DNA from: Trichomonas vaginalis G3 | Taxonomy: Eukaryota; Parabasalia; Trichomonadida; Trichomonadidae | DNA length: 64,000 bases | Assembly: GCF_026262505.1 (NCBI RefSeq) | Contig: NC_067205.1 | Span: forward strand, 11,470,001-11,534,000 | Direction: 5' to 3' | Shown: in pieces, positions 1 through 12,131 of the stretch | Layout of the letters: the number at the start of each line of letters is the position of its first letter | How positions within the stretch are numbered: the stretch's first letter is position 1 | Notes under the pieces: generated by a model | Told to the model about the DNA's origin: nothing | The model's database searches: none | Seen by the model: only the letters and a program-made list of their open reading frames with translations | Translations under genes and position numbers: made by a program

Positions 1-136
1 TAACAATTACAGAAGCAGTCCAGTGTTTTGGATCGACTTCCTTTGGCGCATTCTTTTCTTGGGAGTTTTTTCTTGCTTCAATTGATTTTTCGTTAGCTTC
101 ACGACTTTGTTGTTTGCGTCTGCTTGGTGGAGGCAT
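1..136 (-). CDS. N-terminus of an unidentified basic/coiled protein (partial)
   Basis: A reading frame opens at the ATG at 136-134 and runs off the left edge after 45 codons. The visible N-terminus begins MPPPSRRKQQSREANEK, is rich in Lys, Arg, Glu and Gln, and ends ...DPKHWTASVIV at the border. Its base composition is clearly less A+T-rich than the flank, as expected for coding DNA here. I do not recognise the family. It could be a host nuclear protein or the start of a mobile-element protein. A weak initiator (TCACT on the minus strand) lies near 175. Confidence 0.5.
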   Translation of the reverse strand, partial: MPPPSRRKQQSREANEKSIEARKNSQEKNAPKEVDPKHWTASVIV

Positions 137-683
137 ATTACGTAAATGGTCGGCAAAAAATGTAATAAACGTAGTGAATAATTAAAAAGATTGCTTTATA
201 TAACAAATATAATCATTTTTTCCTTAGAAATCCCATTATTTGCATAACAATATTTAAAAATATTTTTTTGATATAGTTTACAGTCACATCAATATGAACT
301 ATATTAAACTATCAGAAACTTATGTATGTTATTAGTAAAGTTGAAATTTTTATCATATTTACACATTAAATTTAATTTTCATGCATATTTAAGTTTTTTT
401 CAACACAATCTTGTATTGTTAGTACCGACAATATGAAAGAAAGTTATACTGTATTTAATTTTAGCAATAAACAAAAAAATCTAAATTATATCTTTAGATA
501 CTAGGATTGATTTAATGACTAAGAACGTTTTTATCAATAATACCATGATTCATAACATATAGACATAACCTAAATATACCAAAGCATTTCTACTTGGAAC
601 TAGCGCATCGCCAAAATAATGGGTCAATATTCATTTGACGTAATGCTGATCGAGAGAAGTCTTTATATATAAGCCTTATCACA
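137..683. other. AT-rich spacer
   Basis: No open frame of note and no repeat recognised. It separates the outgoing minus-strand gene from the small plus-strand ORF at 684. Confidence 0.5.
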
Positions 684-878
684 ATGCCACGAATGCACCC
701 AGCTGCAGGCGTGTCTTGTTTAACATTCATTCCTATATATGATGGAACATTAATCAATAATCATGGAAGTATCACTTTTCAAATAACATCATTGTTAAAT
801 GAAAGAAAATTGTATGCAAAATTACATTTTGGTAATGGTGAGACGCAATATGTTGAAGTATATATCATTATTATTTAA
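684..878 (+). CDS. Small hypothetical ORF (64 aa), doubtful
   Basis: A 64-codon frame begins with an ATG one base downstream of TCACA (679-683), which fits the trichomonad initiator TCA(C/T)(A/T) with a very short 5' UTR. The product resembles nothing I know, and its C-terminus degenerates into a run of isoleucines. It may be a chance ORF or the relic of a gene start. The initiator placement is the only support. Confidence 0.2.
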   Translation: MPRMHPAAGVSCLTFIPIYDGTLINNHGSITFQITSLLNERKLYAKLHFGNGETQYVEVYIIII

Positions 879-2860
879 TATACAAACAAACTCTAGTACA
901 AAATTGTATTAATTCAACTTTCATGTCTAATATAAAAACTTTTTTTAAAAAAAGAGATATAATCGTGTATAATATGAGAAAAATGAATATCAATACAAAA
1001 TAAAATATCAATTAGCTATTGCTGATGACATATCATGAATATTGATCATTTGATTTGATTAATTTTGATAAATATTAGGCTTTTTGCTAGTTACATATTA
1101 CAATAAGGCTTTTAAATGGATATTTATTGATATGAGCTTATTTCAAAATGACAGTCTTTGATTTATCCACTAATAAGATTTGATGTCACAAAAATCTAGA
1201 TTTTGGGGCATAAAAACCTAACACCAAATCATAACTTCTGTGCATATACTAAATTGAGTACAGAAATATGTTAATTTTCAGTATTTTTAGAAGAATTCTT
1301 ATTATCCTTCAAAAAGTCAGTATTTCTGCTGTAATTTTCTACAACATTGTAGTTATTGCACTTTGTCTATGGATTTGTATATATGTTATATATAAATTAT
1401 ATATCTAAACTGCCCATAAGTGCAATTTTTATATAAATTGTTTATTTCTTTAACAATTTCATATGAAATATGCTTTTTTAAGCGTATCAAAGCTGTGTTC
1501 TTAATGTGCATGGATATATCAAGAAAAATGTCGAAAAAAAATGTGAATTCACAAATTCACTGAATTTTCACCGTTTTTTGAATTTTGCTACAGCACTAAT
1601 ATTAAATAATACTAAAATCTTCTGTCTTTGTAAAAGAATAAATTCTGACAAAAAGTGCTCGTTTAAATTTAATGATCATCTGTATGACTAAGTGGTAAAA
1701 AGTGTTTATGACCAAAAAAGGGTTACATGCTTAGTCTATTTTTCTGACAGGATACTCTAGATTTACATGATCTCTATTTCATATCTCCGTTTTTAGATTC
1801 TTCGACAGATTTTATGATAGAAAACCAAGATTAACAAATTTCCGGCATGTTAATGAAGAAATCTGCAGCTACCCTCAATATTATTTCAATAATCAGTATC
1901 GTTTCTCTTACAATTTATTTTTTTCTCAATAATTTAACAAGAAATAACAATACACACTTGGTTTTACGTATAAAAGCTAAGTGTCGAACTTAATCAACTT
2001 TACTTACTTAGCAAATGAATATTTTTGTGGTTGCGAGTTCTGAATGCTGAAGTTTTAGATTTCTCTATAAATGATATCATTGCACTTACAATGTTGTTCC
2101 AGCCTATCGCATAAATCATAGAAAATCCAAAAAAAAAATAATATAAAGAAAATTCATGTCATGAAGTTCAAAAAATACCGTGTAACATTAAAATTTGTTA
2201 TGCATAATACATTTTAGCTATTATTGATTTTTTTTTAATTTTCGAGAAATTGAATGGTGAGTCCGATAGAGAAATTTTTAAAAATCCCAGTGCCTCATAG
2301 AAGTAATTTCCCTCGTCTCCCATACTTCCAAATGTATGCATATGACATAAACTTTTATGCATTACACAAGTGGCCAATAATATCTATAGAGTAAAAAATT
2401 AGAAATTTAATTTTTTTATATGATAGTTATATTTCAGATTTGCGAGCGTAACTTTTTTCTCCATGGCATACTTGTTTTAAGAGCAAATGATCAAAATCGT
2501 CCTTCAATTATTGAAGGAGCTGATATCTTTTGAAAATTGAATTGAAAGGGTATTCAATTTTCAAATTTCCTCTCAATTTTGGAAACATATCAACTCTATG
2601 AATTAACAATTATGTGCCTTCACAGTTTATCAGTCATATAAGGTGCTTATAAAGAAAAAAGTTACGCTCGCAAAATATGTTTTTATATAGATTTCACATA
2701 AAATAATTATGTAATTTCTAAAAAGAATATTTTTGTTCTTGAATATTAAAGTGTATTGTAGTTTAAAAAGTTTTAAATATGTTGCTAAAATTTCAGGTTT
2801 ATAGCTCATGTCTAGCATGACTTCTTCGTATGCGCAAAAAATCTGACACGTAAGGGTATC
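879..2860. other. AT-rich intergenic DNA
   Basis: About 2 kb with only short chance ORFs. No RNA gene, inverted repeat or coding composition recognised. It ends at the minisatellite. Confidence 0.5.
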
Positions 2861-3660
2861 CTTAACTCTCATTACTACCTTACTAACCAGATCTTAACTC
2901 TCATTACTACCTTACTCATCAGATCTTAACTCTCATTACTACCTTACTAACCAGATCTTAACTCTCATTACTACCTTACTAACCAGATCTTAACTCTCAT
3001 TACTACCTTACTAACCAGATCTTAACTCTCATTACTACCTTACTAACCAGATCTTAACTCTCATTACTACCTTACTAACCAGATCTTAACTCTCATTACT
3101 ACCTTACTAACCAGATCTTAACTCTCATTACTACCTTACTAACCAGATCTTAACTCTCATTACTACCTTACTAACCAGATCTTAACTCTCATTACTACCT
3201 TACTCATCAGATCTTAACTCTCATTACTACCTTACTAACCAGATCTTAACTCTCATTACTACCTTACTAACCAGATCTTAACTCTCATTACTACCTTACT
3301 AACCAGATCTTAACTCTCATTACTACCTTACTAACCAGATCTTAACTCTCATTACTACCTTACTAACCAGATCTTAACTCTCATTACTACCTTACTAACC
3401 AGATCTTAACTCTCATTACTACCTTACTAACCAGATCTTAACTCTCATTACTACCTTACTCATCAGATCTTAACTCTCATTACTACCTTACTAACCAGAT
3501 CTTAACTCTCATTACTACCTTACTAACCAGATCTTAACTCTCATTACTACCTTACTAACCAGATCTTAACTCTCATTACTACCTTACTAACCAGATCTTA
3601 ACTCTCATTACTACCTTACTCATCAGATCTTAACTCTCATTACTACCTTACTCATCAGAT
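2861..3660. repeat. Minisatellite, 25 units of 32 bp
   Basis: Exactly 800 bp made of 25 head-to-tail 32-bp units starting CTTAACTCTCATTACTACC and ending CAGAT or CCAGAT. Two unit types exist: one with TTACTAACC (20 units) and one with TTACTCATC (units 2, 11, 19, 24 and 25, by hand reading). Apart from this 3-4 base switch the units look identical, so homogenisation is recent. There are no unique spacers, so it is not a CRISPR array. Each unit contains TCATTA, which matches the initiator consensus, probably by chance. Confidence 0.97.
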
Positions 3661-4165
3661 ATCTAATTATTTACATATGATTTCTCACATCTCACTCAAG
3701 TCTCATTACTTACCCTATCTTTTTAACCTTTTCTGATAATTACTGAAATAACTAAATCCTTTTTTTAGTTTAATTCTGATATTAAATTTTTAAAATCTCT
3801 TTAATTTTTTGAACTACGCCTTTAATTTGTAATTGCCGATTTCACAGATTTGAACCATTTAATAAAATAACATTATTCAACTTAATCATATCAAACATGG
3901 TAGTTTGATTTTCAGATCTACATTTTAAAAACCTCTTTATTATCTTGAGTTATACTTTTATTATATAATACCTGAGTTCATAACTGAAAACTCTTAATTA
4001 GAGTACAATATTCAACTTAATCATAACAAGATTTGTTGAATTTCAAATTTGATTTATATCTTCCATCACTTAAAACTCTCACAGCTTACAATATAAGCTA
4101 AAAAGTATATTTTCATAGTAATAAAATTAATTATTAAATTTTTTACTTTTTCCTTTCCAAAACTA
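3661..4165. other. AT-rich spacer
   Basis: The first bases after the minisatellite are degenerate unit sequence (ATCTAATTATTTAC...). A loosely repeated phrase, ATTCAACTTAATCATA, appears near 3876 and 4009. Nothing coding was recognised. Confidence 0.4.
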
Positions 4166-4446
4166 GGAAAAAAAGGAAGTGAAAAGGGAAAAAGAAGAAA
4201 GAAAAGAGAAAAAGAAGAAAGAAAAGAGAAAAAGAAAAAAAAAGAAGAGAAAAGAAGAAAAAATAATAATGAGCATATTATATAATTGTGGTCATAGGCC
4301 GAGTGGCGTGGAAAGGGTGGAGCCCGAAGGGCGACATCCTTTCCACGCCACGAGGCCCGATTTTTGGCCACTTTTTTGATTTTGGCCGCGTGCCAGCTCC
4401 TGGCAGGCGGCCCGCAAAATTGTGCCAGTTTGTACAACCCTACTCC
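4166..4446. repeat. Dispersed repeat, copy 1: polypurine tract plus GC-rich hairpins
   Basis: A ~100-bp G/A-only tract (4175-4268) is followed by a strikingly GC-rich block. Within the block, 4303-4316 pairs with 4338-4351 (GTGGCGTGGAAAGG / CCTTTCCACGCCAC), enclosing GCCCgaagGGC. Then 4384-4412 forms a second hairpin (GGCCGC, TGCCAG / CTGGCA, GCGGCC). The block ends TTGTACAACCCTACT. The same order (purine tract, GC hairpin, GAGGCxCGATTTTT, TTGTACARCCCTACT) recurs at 13492-13692, so this is a dispersed element and not local composition. ORFs across it are composition artefacts. Confidence 0.75.
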
Positions 4447-4461
4447 GGTGGCTCCCACTGG

Positions 4462-6372
4462 TGGGGAGGAGACGACAGAAAAAGATATAAATTTTACTAA
4501 AAAAATTGAATTTTGGAAATTCTTTTGATTTTTTTGAATGATTTACGAAGAGATTGAACACATTTTGTACTATGAAATATCGTTATTAATAAATTTGCTT
4601 CTTAAACATCTATTAAAATCGCAATTTTGAATATTTTTATGATTTTTTTTGACCCGATCACTTGCGCCCGCGCCCACTGGGAGGGGCGCTTGTAAAGTAT
4701 TTAAAAATCAATGTAAACATTTCAATTTTTGCTCCCACCTCCCATTGGGGGGGGGCATATATCTCGTAGCGTTCAAGTTCAAGTGATGAAAGTGCATAAG
4801 AAAGCTCCTTAATCATACCGATAGAAACAGCATTAGGGGCGCCAAATGGCGCTCGGTGATGTTTCCCATAAAAGCTTAATTTCAGGTATCCATAATCATA
4901 ACCTGTCAGACGCAATAATTCATTAGTACACAATCATCGTTTCTCAATCAAGAAACGAAACGCACGATTGATTATGCTGGCCATTAAATTTTCATATCAA
5001 ATAATTTACTACTTCAAGAAAAATTAAAGACTATCATCAACCAAAGCTTAAAATTCTCAGTGTTTACAACTCTCATACTTCGAATATGCATATTTCCAAA
5101 ATAGCATGAAAATTTTTTTCATTTGAGCTCATTTTCTTTTGTTCTATTAACTAATACAAGCAGTACAAGCTTGTTATACGTATACTTAATAAGTAAGGTC
5201 TTAAGGGAAATAATAAAAAAGAATTTTGCTATTAATTATATTAAACAATATTTATTTGTAATTTCGTGATAATTATATTTCTTATTACAAAGTAAAGGTA
5301 TTTGATATAATGTTTGCCTTACAAAAATGTTTCCTTTGTCTTGCCACCATAGGTATTCTATTTTGTCACTTTTTGCGCCCGCCGTGCCATGTATAGTTTA
5401 TCAAAAATGAAATATGGAAAAATCTTTGGTAGATGGGTTTACGATATTCAATTTTTCAAAAATTAACGTGCTCCAAGTTTTCCTGGATTTTTTTAAATTC
5501 ATATATGAAGTATTGCAACATCGATATAATGCATGCATTTGCCGTTGCAAATTGCCTACGATAGTTCAATTCAAATATATAAATTTTCAAAATTGATCAA
5601 AATTCAATTTCTCTTCCTTACAAATTTACCACCATTACTAATAACTCTCTATTTATCTTAATCTTGGTATTATTCTAGGTATATTATTTTTGTATATTGT
5701 TTTTATTTTGATTTTTGAATTATAAAAAGCAATATTGTCAAAAATTAAAATGTTACATTTAAACATCAAGATTCATATTAATGAAGTTTTCCAGATTTTT
5801 TTTTCCGCCGAATAACTTTCCTAAATTCTTTCAAAAAACGAATTGATTCATCCATTCAATCATTTCATCATTTTTATATTTCTATTGCCTAAATATTTCT
5901 ATTTTTAGCCACATTTCTCTCAAATTTAAGTATTTTCATTTTTCCAGCTCAAATATATTCAACAGTGTTTGAGACCATTGCCTGTATGTTTTTTTTTAAA
6001 TTGACGATTCAAAAATTTTATCGTGGATTTTGGAAATAAATTATCTACACAATTAAAACACTGTTTACTAGACTTGTATCCATGATTATTTTATATCTAT
6101 TAATTTTTGTTAAGTTTTGATTTGCAAAAAAAATTCAATATTAATATAAATATGATTAAAATTGCTATAACATTAATATTATAATGAAATATTTTCATTA
6201 AGATTTTTGAATGACAAAATAAAAAACATAAAGTCTAAAATATTTAATAAATTCAATTCCTATACAACTTTCATTTTTTTACTTCAAAGAAAATTCAATA
6301 TTTACAATGGCCGGATAACATCGAATTTTCTTTCATTTCCTTCTCAATTTTTTTATCGAAGTTAAATTTCTC
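4462..6372. other. Intergenic DNA with GC-rich patches
   Basis: Small GC-rich islands stand out at 4652-4692 (GCGCCC...GGGGCGC hairpin), 4733-4757 (G-run) and 5365-5391 (GTCACTTTTT followed by GCGCCCGCCGTGCC). A minus-strand frame at 4933-4658 has no ATG start at its end and reads ...LTGYDYGYLKLSFYGKHH..., which I cannot assign; it may be a gene relic. An imperfect hairpin sits at 4931-4971. The rest is plain AT-rich sequence up to the Myb gene. Confidence 0.4.
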
Positions 6373-7008
6373 ATGGAAGCTATCAAGAAAGGATTGAAAA
6401 CAGATATTGTTAAAACTCCTCGTCAAAAATTCACATCTGAAGAGGATAAACGCTTATGCGAACTTGTAACTGTTTATGGGAATAAAGCGTGGAAGAAAAT
6501 TGCGCAAATCATGCAAACGAAAAACACAAGGCAATGCAGAGAAAGGTACATCAATTATCTTGCTCCAAATTTAACTAATGGCCCATGGACTCAAGAAGAA
6601 GATTATTCTTTAATTCAATTTGCCAGCCAAATGGGACCACATTGGTCAAAAATAGCCAAAATGTTTCCTACCCGTTCGGATGTAAACGTTAAGAATAGAT
6701 ATGCTCTTCTTGTATCAAAAGGAAAAGCTCCACTACTTTCTTCCAAAGAAATCAAAGTTAACAAGGATTTTCAGAGCGAGACTAATAAGGCTAAAACCAA
6801 TTTTATAGATGAATTCATGAGTTCTCCATTAGAAGATGATATAATATTTCCAACTGATGATTCCGCTAATCTTATGAATATTGATGGATGGGATTCAAGT
6901 ATGGATGACATAGAATATTACAGTAAGTATCCCAATTCAATACTAAAGCCCATGCTAAATTGTTTTATATTTATAAATTTGAATACTTTACATAATTTTT
7001 TTGAATGA
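6373..7008 (+). CDS. R2R3 Myb-like transcription factor (211 aa)
   Basis: Two Myb repeats span about residues 17-110. R2 reads KFTSEEDKRL...KAWKKIAQIM...RQCRERYINYL and R3 reads GPWTQEEDYSL...PHWSKIAKMF...VNVKNRYALLV. The first Trp of R2 is replaced by Phe and the third by Tyr, as is usual in trichomonad Mybs. The R2 signature RQCRERY and R3 KNRY mark the recognition helices. Trichomonad Mybs of this size bind promoter elements near the initiator. Past residue 115 the protein is Lys-rich, then acidic (EDDIIFPTDD..., SMDDIEYY). The last ~25 residues are AT-rich-looking and may be an extension after loss of an original stop. A possible initiator TCATT lies ~35 bp upstream. The gene is isolated. 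Confidence 0.93.
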   Translation: MEAIKKGLKTDIVKTPRQKFTSEEDKRLCELVTVYGNKAWKKIAQIMQTKNTRQCRERYINYLAPNLTNGPWTQEEDYSLIQFASQMGPHWSKIAKMFPTRSDVNVKNRYALLVSKGKAPLLSSKEIKVNKDFQSETNKAKTNFIDEFMSSPLEDDIIFPTDDSANLMNIDGWDSSMDDIEYYSKYPNSILKPMLNCFIFINLNTLHNFFE

Positions 7009-7830
7009 CATATCTCAAATTTTTGATTCGGATTTTTGGTGTAAAAATCGCTCAAAATAAGAAAAAACAAAGTAATAATATGATTATTTTTTCATTGAAA
7101 AAGTGGCAGTTTTTATTCTTATCATATGTTCCGCACTCCAAGAATCTATAATGAAATTACTACTTATTCCGCGATATAAATTTAATTCACAGAAGCTAAG
7201 TAATATATTTACAGCATATTTGATCCAAAACAAAAGTTCTAAATCAATGATTTAATTATTTTATCACAGCCATTGATGCTACCATCTCACGAACTTTCAG
7301 AAATACAAATACATCCTAATTGTAAAGCTAATTTAAGTAATTTATCTCGTCTATTTAGTACGAACGTGATACAATTAAATTTTTATTTTCCATTTATTTT
7401 AAAATAGATATTTGAATAGTACAATCGAAGAGTACACAAAAAGTTACATTATATTATACAGGAATTATTGAAAATCAAATAAAAACAATCATGCAGTATA
7501 TAATTTTCAGCACTTTAATATGCTATCTCTACAATTAACGATATTGCTTCACTATGAAATTGAAATTCCTTAAGTTTATCCATATCTATTCATGATTATT
7601 TCAATTTATCTTATGGCATGACTTTATTCTTTAAATCGAAAGGTCATTTCTATTTAAGAGATTAATCATCACGATATTCATATCATTTTTATTAACATTG
7701 GACAAACCATTTTTATATTCCATTCAAAATTTCATAATTTCTACCGATATATGTAAGCAATTAATTAAAAAGGAGATAATTATTCATAGCATATCTTTAT
7801 TATACATAAACATAACAGATCTTGAAAAGA
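7009..7830. other. AT-rich intergenic DNA
   Basis: No gene, RNA or clear repeat recognised. A plus-strand chance ORF at 7698-7892 overlaps the convergent minus-strand gene and has low-complexity Ile/Lys content. Confidence 0.45.
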
Positions 7831-8301
7831 TCACCAAAATGAAGGTAAAGGTTTCGAAGAAGGCTGTTGAGGTGGGAATAAGGGAACTCTAGTGTAGCAT
7901 TCTGAATGGTTAATATCAAAATCGAAATATTTGAACATATTCATTTTCAGATTAATGAATTTTTTATGAGCTTTAATATCTCCATCAACACGCTTTAGCT
8001 TCTGATCTAATATTTTCAAGCGTTCTTTTTCTAATTCTACAATATTTTTATCTTGGAACAATTGATAAGTAGTTACTAAGTCCTGATAAGGAGGTATCGC
8101 ACATATTACATCACCATCATTCATCGAGTAAAAGGAAAATGTCATCGATTCAACCAATAATGTGTTTTTATATATAAAAACACAATTGTTACCTTCTATA
8201 ATGCGTAAGCATGATATACAGCTCTCTGGATCCACACACACATCTCTTAGACCATGCATTTTATTGATGGTTTTGATATTTAGTTGATTGCACATGCACA
8301 T
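7831..8301 (-). CDS. Possible ubiquitin-fold protein with C-terminal helix (156 aa)
   Basis: The ATG at 8301-8299 opens a 156-codon frame; a second Met (MHGLRD) 14 codons in is an alternative start. Residues ~35-70 read NNCVFIYKNTLLVESMTFSF then YSMNDGDVICAIPPY. The pattern (hydrophobic strand, K-x-T-L, acidic/aromatic run, xxxDGDxI) resembles the second half of a ubiquitin-like fold, which is common in trichomonad hypothetical proteins. A Lys/Glu-rich helix follows (LEKERLKILDQKLKRVDGD). The first half of a ubiquitin fold would be missing or very divergent, so this could be a 5'-truncated member. Function is not assignable. Confidence 0.55.
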   Translation of the reverse strand: MCMCNQLNIKTINKMHGLRDVCVDPESCISCLRIIEGNNCVFIYKNTLLVESMTFSFYSMNDGDVICAIPPYQDLVTTYQLFQDKNIVELEKERLKILDQKLKRVDGDIKAHKKFINLKMNMFKYFDFDINHSECYTRVPLFPPQQPSSKPLPSFW

Positions 8302-9167
8302 GTGTAAAAAATGTCGATTTTAATTTTATATACTTTTTTTTTCAAATAATGAGAATAAACTTTTCAAAACAAAGAATACTCAGAAAAACATTATTATGGT
8401 TGGGTAGTTTACAGAGAGATAAAACAAATTTCAAAAATTATGAAACCGTTAAATTTGCGCTGATCGGATTGAAATAAAATACTTTTGATTAAAAATTACA
8501 ACTTTTACTCTTTGCTTGATGTCTATTTAATTTGGAAAAATTGAAAATATTATCGAAGTTTTTTATATCAAAAAACTGGTAATATTAGTAAAAAAATTAA
8601 TTTCCTGAATGATATAATATAATATTAGAATTGAATATAAATAAATTTGAATTCAAATTCGATATCTAAATCATTTGAATTTCATAACGTTATCGAATCG
8701 TCAACGTTACTATTTTATATGGAATAGTTATAGAGCAATTATTTAATTTTTAATATTTGAATTATCAATCTTCCATTCAAAATGTAACTAAAGCACAAAA
8801 AGAAAGATACATTATTTTTAATTTGCATTCACTCCAAGCTAACGTTCGCCATTTAAATTTATTAACAACTCCATATTTTTATTATAATTCTAAATCAATT
8901 TCTCGTAAAACTAATAATTTATAGTATGTTAAAGGCGGAAATTAAACAAAGATAAAGAACACCTATTTTAATTTCATGTTGCAAACTTTATTAACATTTT
9001 ACAAAGGTAAATAAACTCCTTTCGCCGATCCGATTTGCCCCATATTTAAAATATAGCTTGCATATGTAGAAGAAAAGCTAATTTTGAAGTACGCCCCAAA
9101 TCCACCAACAGGATTTCGAGCTACTAAAAAGGTGCTTTTAAATGTGATTTTTTTTATAAAAAATTAA
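8302..9167. other. AT-rich intergenic DNA
   Basis: Nothing recognised. It ends at the 9-bp target duplication of the first 1.6-kb element. Confidence 0.45.
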
Positions 9168-9176
9168 ATTTATTTT

Positions 9177-10772
9177 ATAGATCCGTATTTTTCCCAAGTG
9201 AGGGGGGTATCTCCAATCCCAGCCCTATCGTCCTCCCAGTGTCTGTTTTCAATATAAAATCCAAATTTTTTTTGAAAATAAAAATTTCGAGAAATTTTTC
9301 TGATTTTTTTTCTTTGATTTCAATAATTCAAAATAAATTTGGGAGTAAAAAGACACTATTTAATGAAATTCATATGAGTGAATGTGGATAAATACTCTCA
9401 AAACATACAATTTATTTATTTTTTCTTTATATTATCAACTAATTAGTGATAATTTTTTTTGAATCAGATTTTTTTTTCATTAAAAACATAATATATAACA
9501 CAACAATGATGCACACATACGTATCTACACATCAAAATATAAAGCTTGTTTTGGTCTGGGCATCCCAACCCAAAATTCTTTAAAAATTGAATAAAATTGA
9601 ATACTTGGGGCTGGGATACCCATCCCAAAACCGAATTGAATTTTTTGAATTAAAGAATATATTTATGTATTTATAATATACATGTGATGTCTATAAAAAA
9701 TACTAAATTCTAAAAAAAATTCAATTTATTCAAAACGTATACTAAGTGATCACTTCATTAGTAGGATCAGCAATCCTACTAAACGGTGAGAACGCCACTA
9801 ACTAAAAAGGGAGTCCTTGGAGCTCTTGATCTCTTGTCAGTAGAGTTCATAATGAGGCATGGCATCTACTGATTAGAGATCAGAGCAATCCTACCTTACC
9901 TTCAGGAGCTACAAAGCTCCTAATCGTTACGAGAGGGAGCCTTGGAGCTCCTGAAGCTCATCAGCAGAGGCTATTTACCATTTGGGCCTCTTCTGATGAA
10001 AGATGCGAAACACGTCTACGAACCAGGAGCTTCAAAGCTTCTAATCCTTACTAAAGGGAGCTTTGGAGCTCCTGAGTCTCCATCAACAGAGTCCCAGATG
10101 GTAAATGTCCTTTGCTGATGAAAGATGCGAAACACGTCTACGAACCAGGAGCTTCAAAGCTTCTAATCCTTACTAAAGGGAGCTTTGGAGCTCCTGAAAC
10201 TCCTTTTACTATAAAATAGGACAGTTTTCTTCTGAGGTTCTCATCAAATCTAAGACTTCAGAAGAAAGCTGTTCTATCAATGTATACTTACACTCTCATG
10301 GACTACAAGTGTACAATTTTAAGGCAGAGATTATCCGAGGCCTCTCATCAAATGAGGGACCTCGGATAATCTCTACCTTAAGTAGTCAAATAACTTTTCT
10401 CACTATTTAGGAACAAAAGAACAAGAGTTGGAGTACTTTAAGGCAAGATTCTTCCGAAATCTCTCATCGAATGAGAGACTTCGGAAGGACCTTGCCAAAT
10501 CCTTGAACGCCAATATCCTTGGAACTGAGCTAGAACCAGGGAGAAGTAGCATACTATAGAGCACGATGGTAATCTCGGAAATGCTTATATCGCCCCAAGC
10601 ACAATATTTAAGAAGTCTAACTCATATATACAAGAAGTCAGGCTGAATAGATATTGTGCATATGGTTTGCAGAACTCTCATGATATTTAAAATTCATGTT
10701 ATCCCAAAAAGGTGACACTTTGGGTGTATCGTCCATCCCAGGGATGCAAAAATCACATCACCTTGGATCTAT
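9177..10772. mobile_element. Hairpin-rich 1.6-kb element, copy 1 (1596 bp)
   Basis: First of three near-identical copies. It is bounded by the 8-bp inverted ends ATAGATCC and GGATCTAT and flanked by a perfect 9-bp direct duplication ATTTATTTT (9168-9176 and 10773-10781), proving insertion. It has no ORF longer than ~60 codons. The left 600 bp is AT-rich. The right 1 kb is unusually balanced in composition and packed with imperfect palindromes: 9758-9782 (TTAGTAGGAT/ATCCTACTAA), several AGGAGCTTCAAAGCTTC / GAGCTTTGGAGCTCCT pairs between 9904 and 10195, 10221-10276, 10319-10382 and 10442-10496. A ~65-bp segment starting GATGAAAGATGCGAAACAC is duplicated inside (9996 and 10117). The 8-9 bp duplication suits a non-autonomous Mutator- or hAT-type element; I know no named family matching it. 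Confidence 0.93.
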
Positions 10773-10781
10773 ATTTATTTT

Positions 10782-11600
10782 AAGATCAGACTAAAAACTA
10801 ATTTTATGGAAAATCTATATCGACAAATTTATTACTTATTGGGTATATAGATTTTTTGATTATGGCGATTATGTCTGATATGCTTCCAATAAGCCAAAAC
10901 ACATTTCATACTGATTTCTATAAAAGATATCTTTATTATAGAAGTGTAAGCTATATCTGTTTGTTTTTTTATTATAACAAATTCAAAATTCTCTTATAAG
11001 GACTAGATGAAATCTGTATTATTAAATCATTAGCTAAATGAAGGTTCAAATAGAAAGTAAATATCAATTTATATGATACTGAAACCAAATAGTTCTTTTA
11101 ATAAAAGATAACACGCTGAAAATTATTGAGTATTTGCAAATCTCAAAAATCTATTGGTGAATTTGGCTCAACTTTTAAAATTATAACATCCATATCAAAT
11201 CATAAAAGCAGACAAAATTAAAGCCAAACCTATCGGCCAATTTTTTTTGATATTTGATTTTTGAGGTATACTTTTAAAAGTGGATTTAAAGCACTTATGA
11301 AAACACATTAACTTCTGTCGTTATGATTATTGATTTAGACAATAATGATTTTAATCTTTGATTATCAAAACACTAAAGTCATCTTTTTAACATTTGCTTG
11401 GTAGCATTAACTCAAGTCTAAAGTACTATTTTATGTGGCACTCTTAGAATTTTTGTATTCATTGTACACGCTGAAATAGTACCATTAAAGTTATGGCGGA
11501 CTTTCAAAAAATAGTTTGGTCACCTTTCATTTTACATTTTTATTTTGCTACGGCTTAATAGTGTACGTGTTAATTGATGTCATATTACTATATATTGTCG
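10782..11600. other. AT-rich intergenic DNA
   Basis: No gene or repeat recognised between the first 1.6-kb element and the fold-back structure. Confidence 0.45.
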
Positions 11601-12131
11601 TAAACAGAAATTCATCAAAAGTGACACCTCAGAAAAGCTAAAATATTGAATTTTTGGAACTTTTGATAGAGCACGTTTTTAAATATTAATTAAAGTAAAT
11701 GTATATTTTGTAAAGATTCTTTTTAATAAAAAAAATAAAATTTTGAAGAAGAACACAAAATCTTCTGAAAAATAATATCACATAAACTCATATTATTTTC
11801 TAATATATAACTATTTTATATAAAAATCAAATTCAATGATCTTAAAAGCGAAGGATAAACCTCAAAAATTACGAATATAATGAGTGGGAATATAATGCTT
11901 ATCTATCATAAAACCATATGAAATATCAATTTTTGCTTTACGCCTAATTTTTGACGACAATTAGCAAAAAATGTTAAATGTTAACACTCAGTCCATTTGA
12001 ATATGAAAAATAAAATTGACTTTGATTAAATGTTTTTATTTATCATGCAATTCTTCTTGCGACCAAAGATTTGAATAAAAGTTCAAAAATAAGATAGCTT
12101 AAAAAATAATATACGGTAGTGTTACTAATAG

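Noticed and set aside
2861-3660. CRISPR-like regular repeats
   Set aside because: The units are directly contiguous with no unique spacers. It is a minisatellite in a eukaryotic genome.
4066-4561. Four overlapping ORFs of 66-130 codons on both strands
   Set aside because: All come from the polypurine tract and GC hairpins (poly-Lys/Glu or poly-Phe/Ser). No conserved domain.
6920-6935. GTAAGT near the end of the first Myb gene as a 5' splice site
   Set aside because: No trichomonad-type 3' signal (ACTAACACACAG) follows. The frame stays open to a nearby stop.
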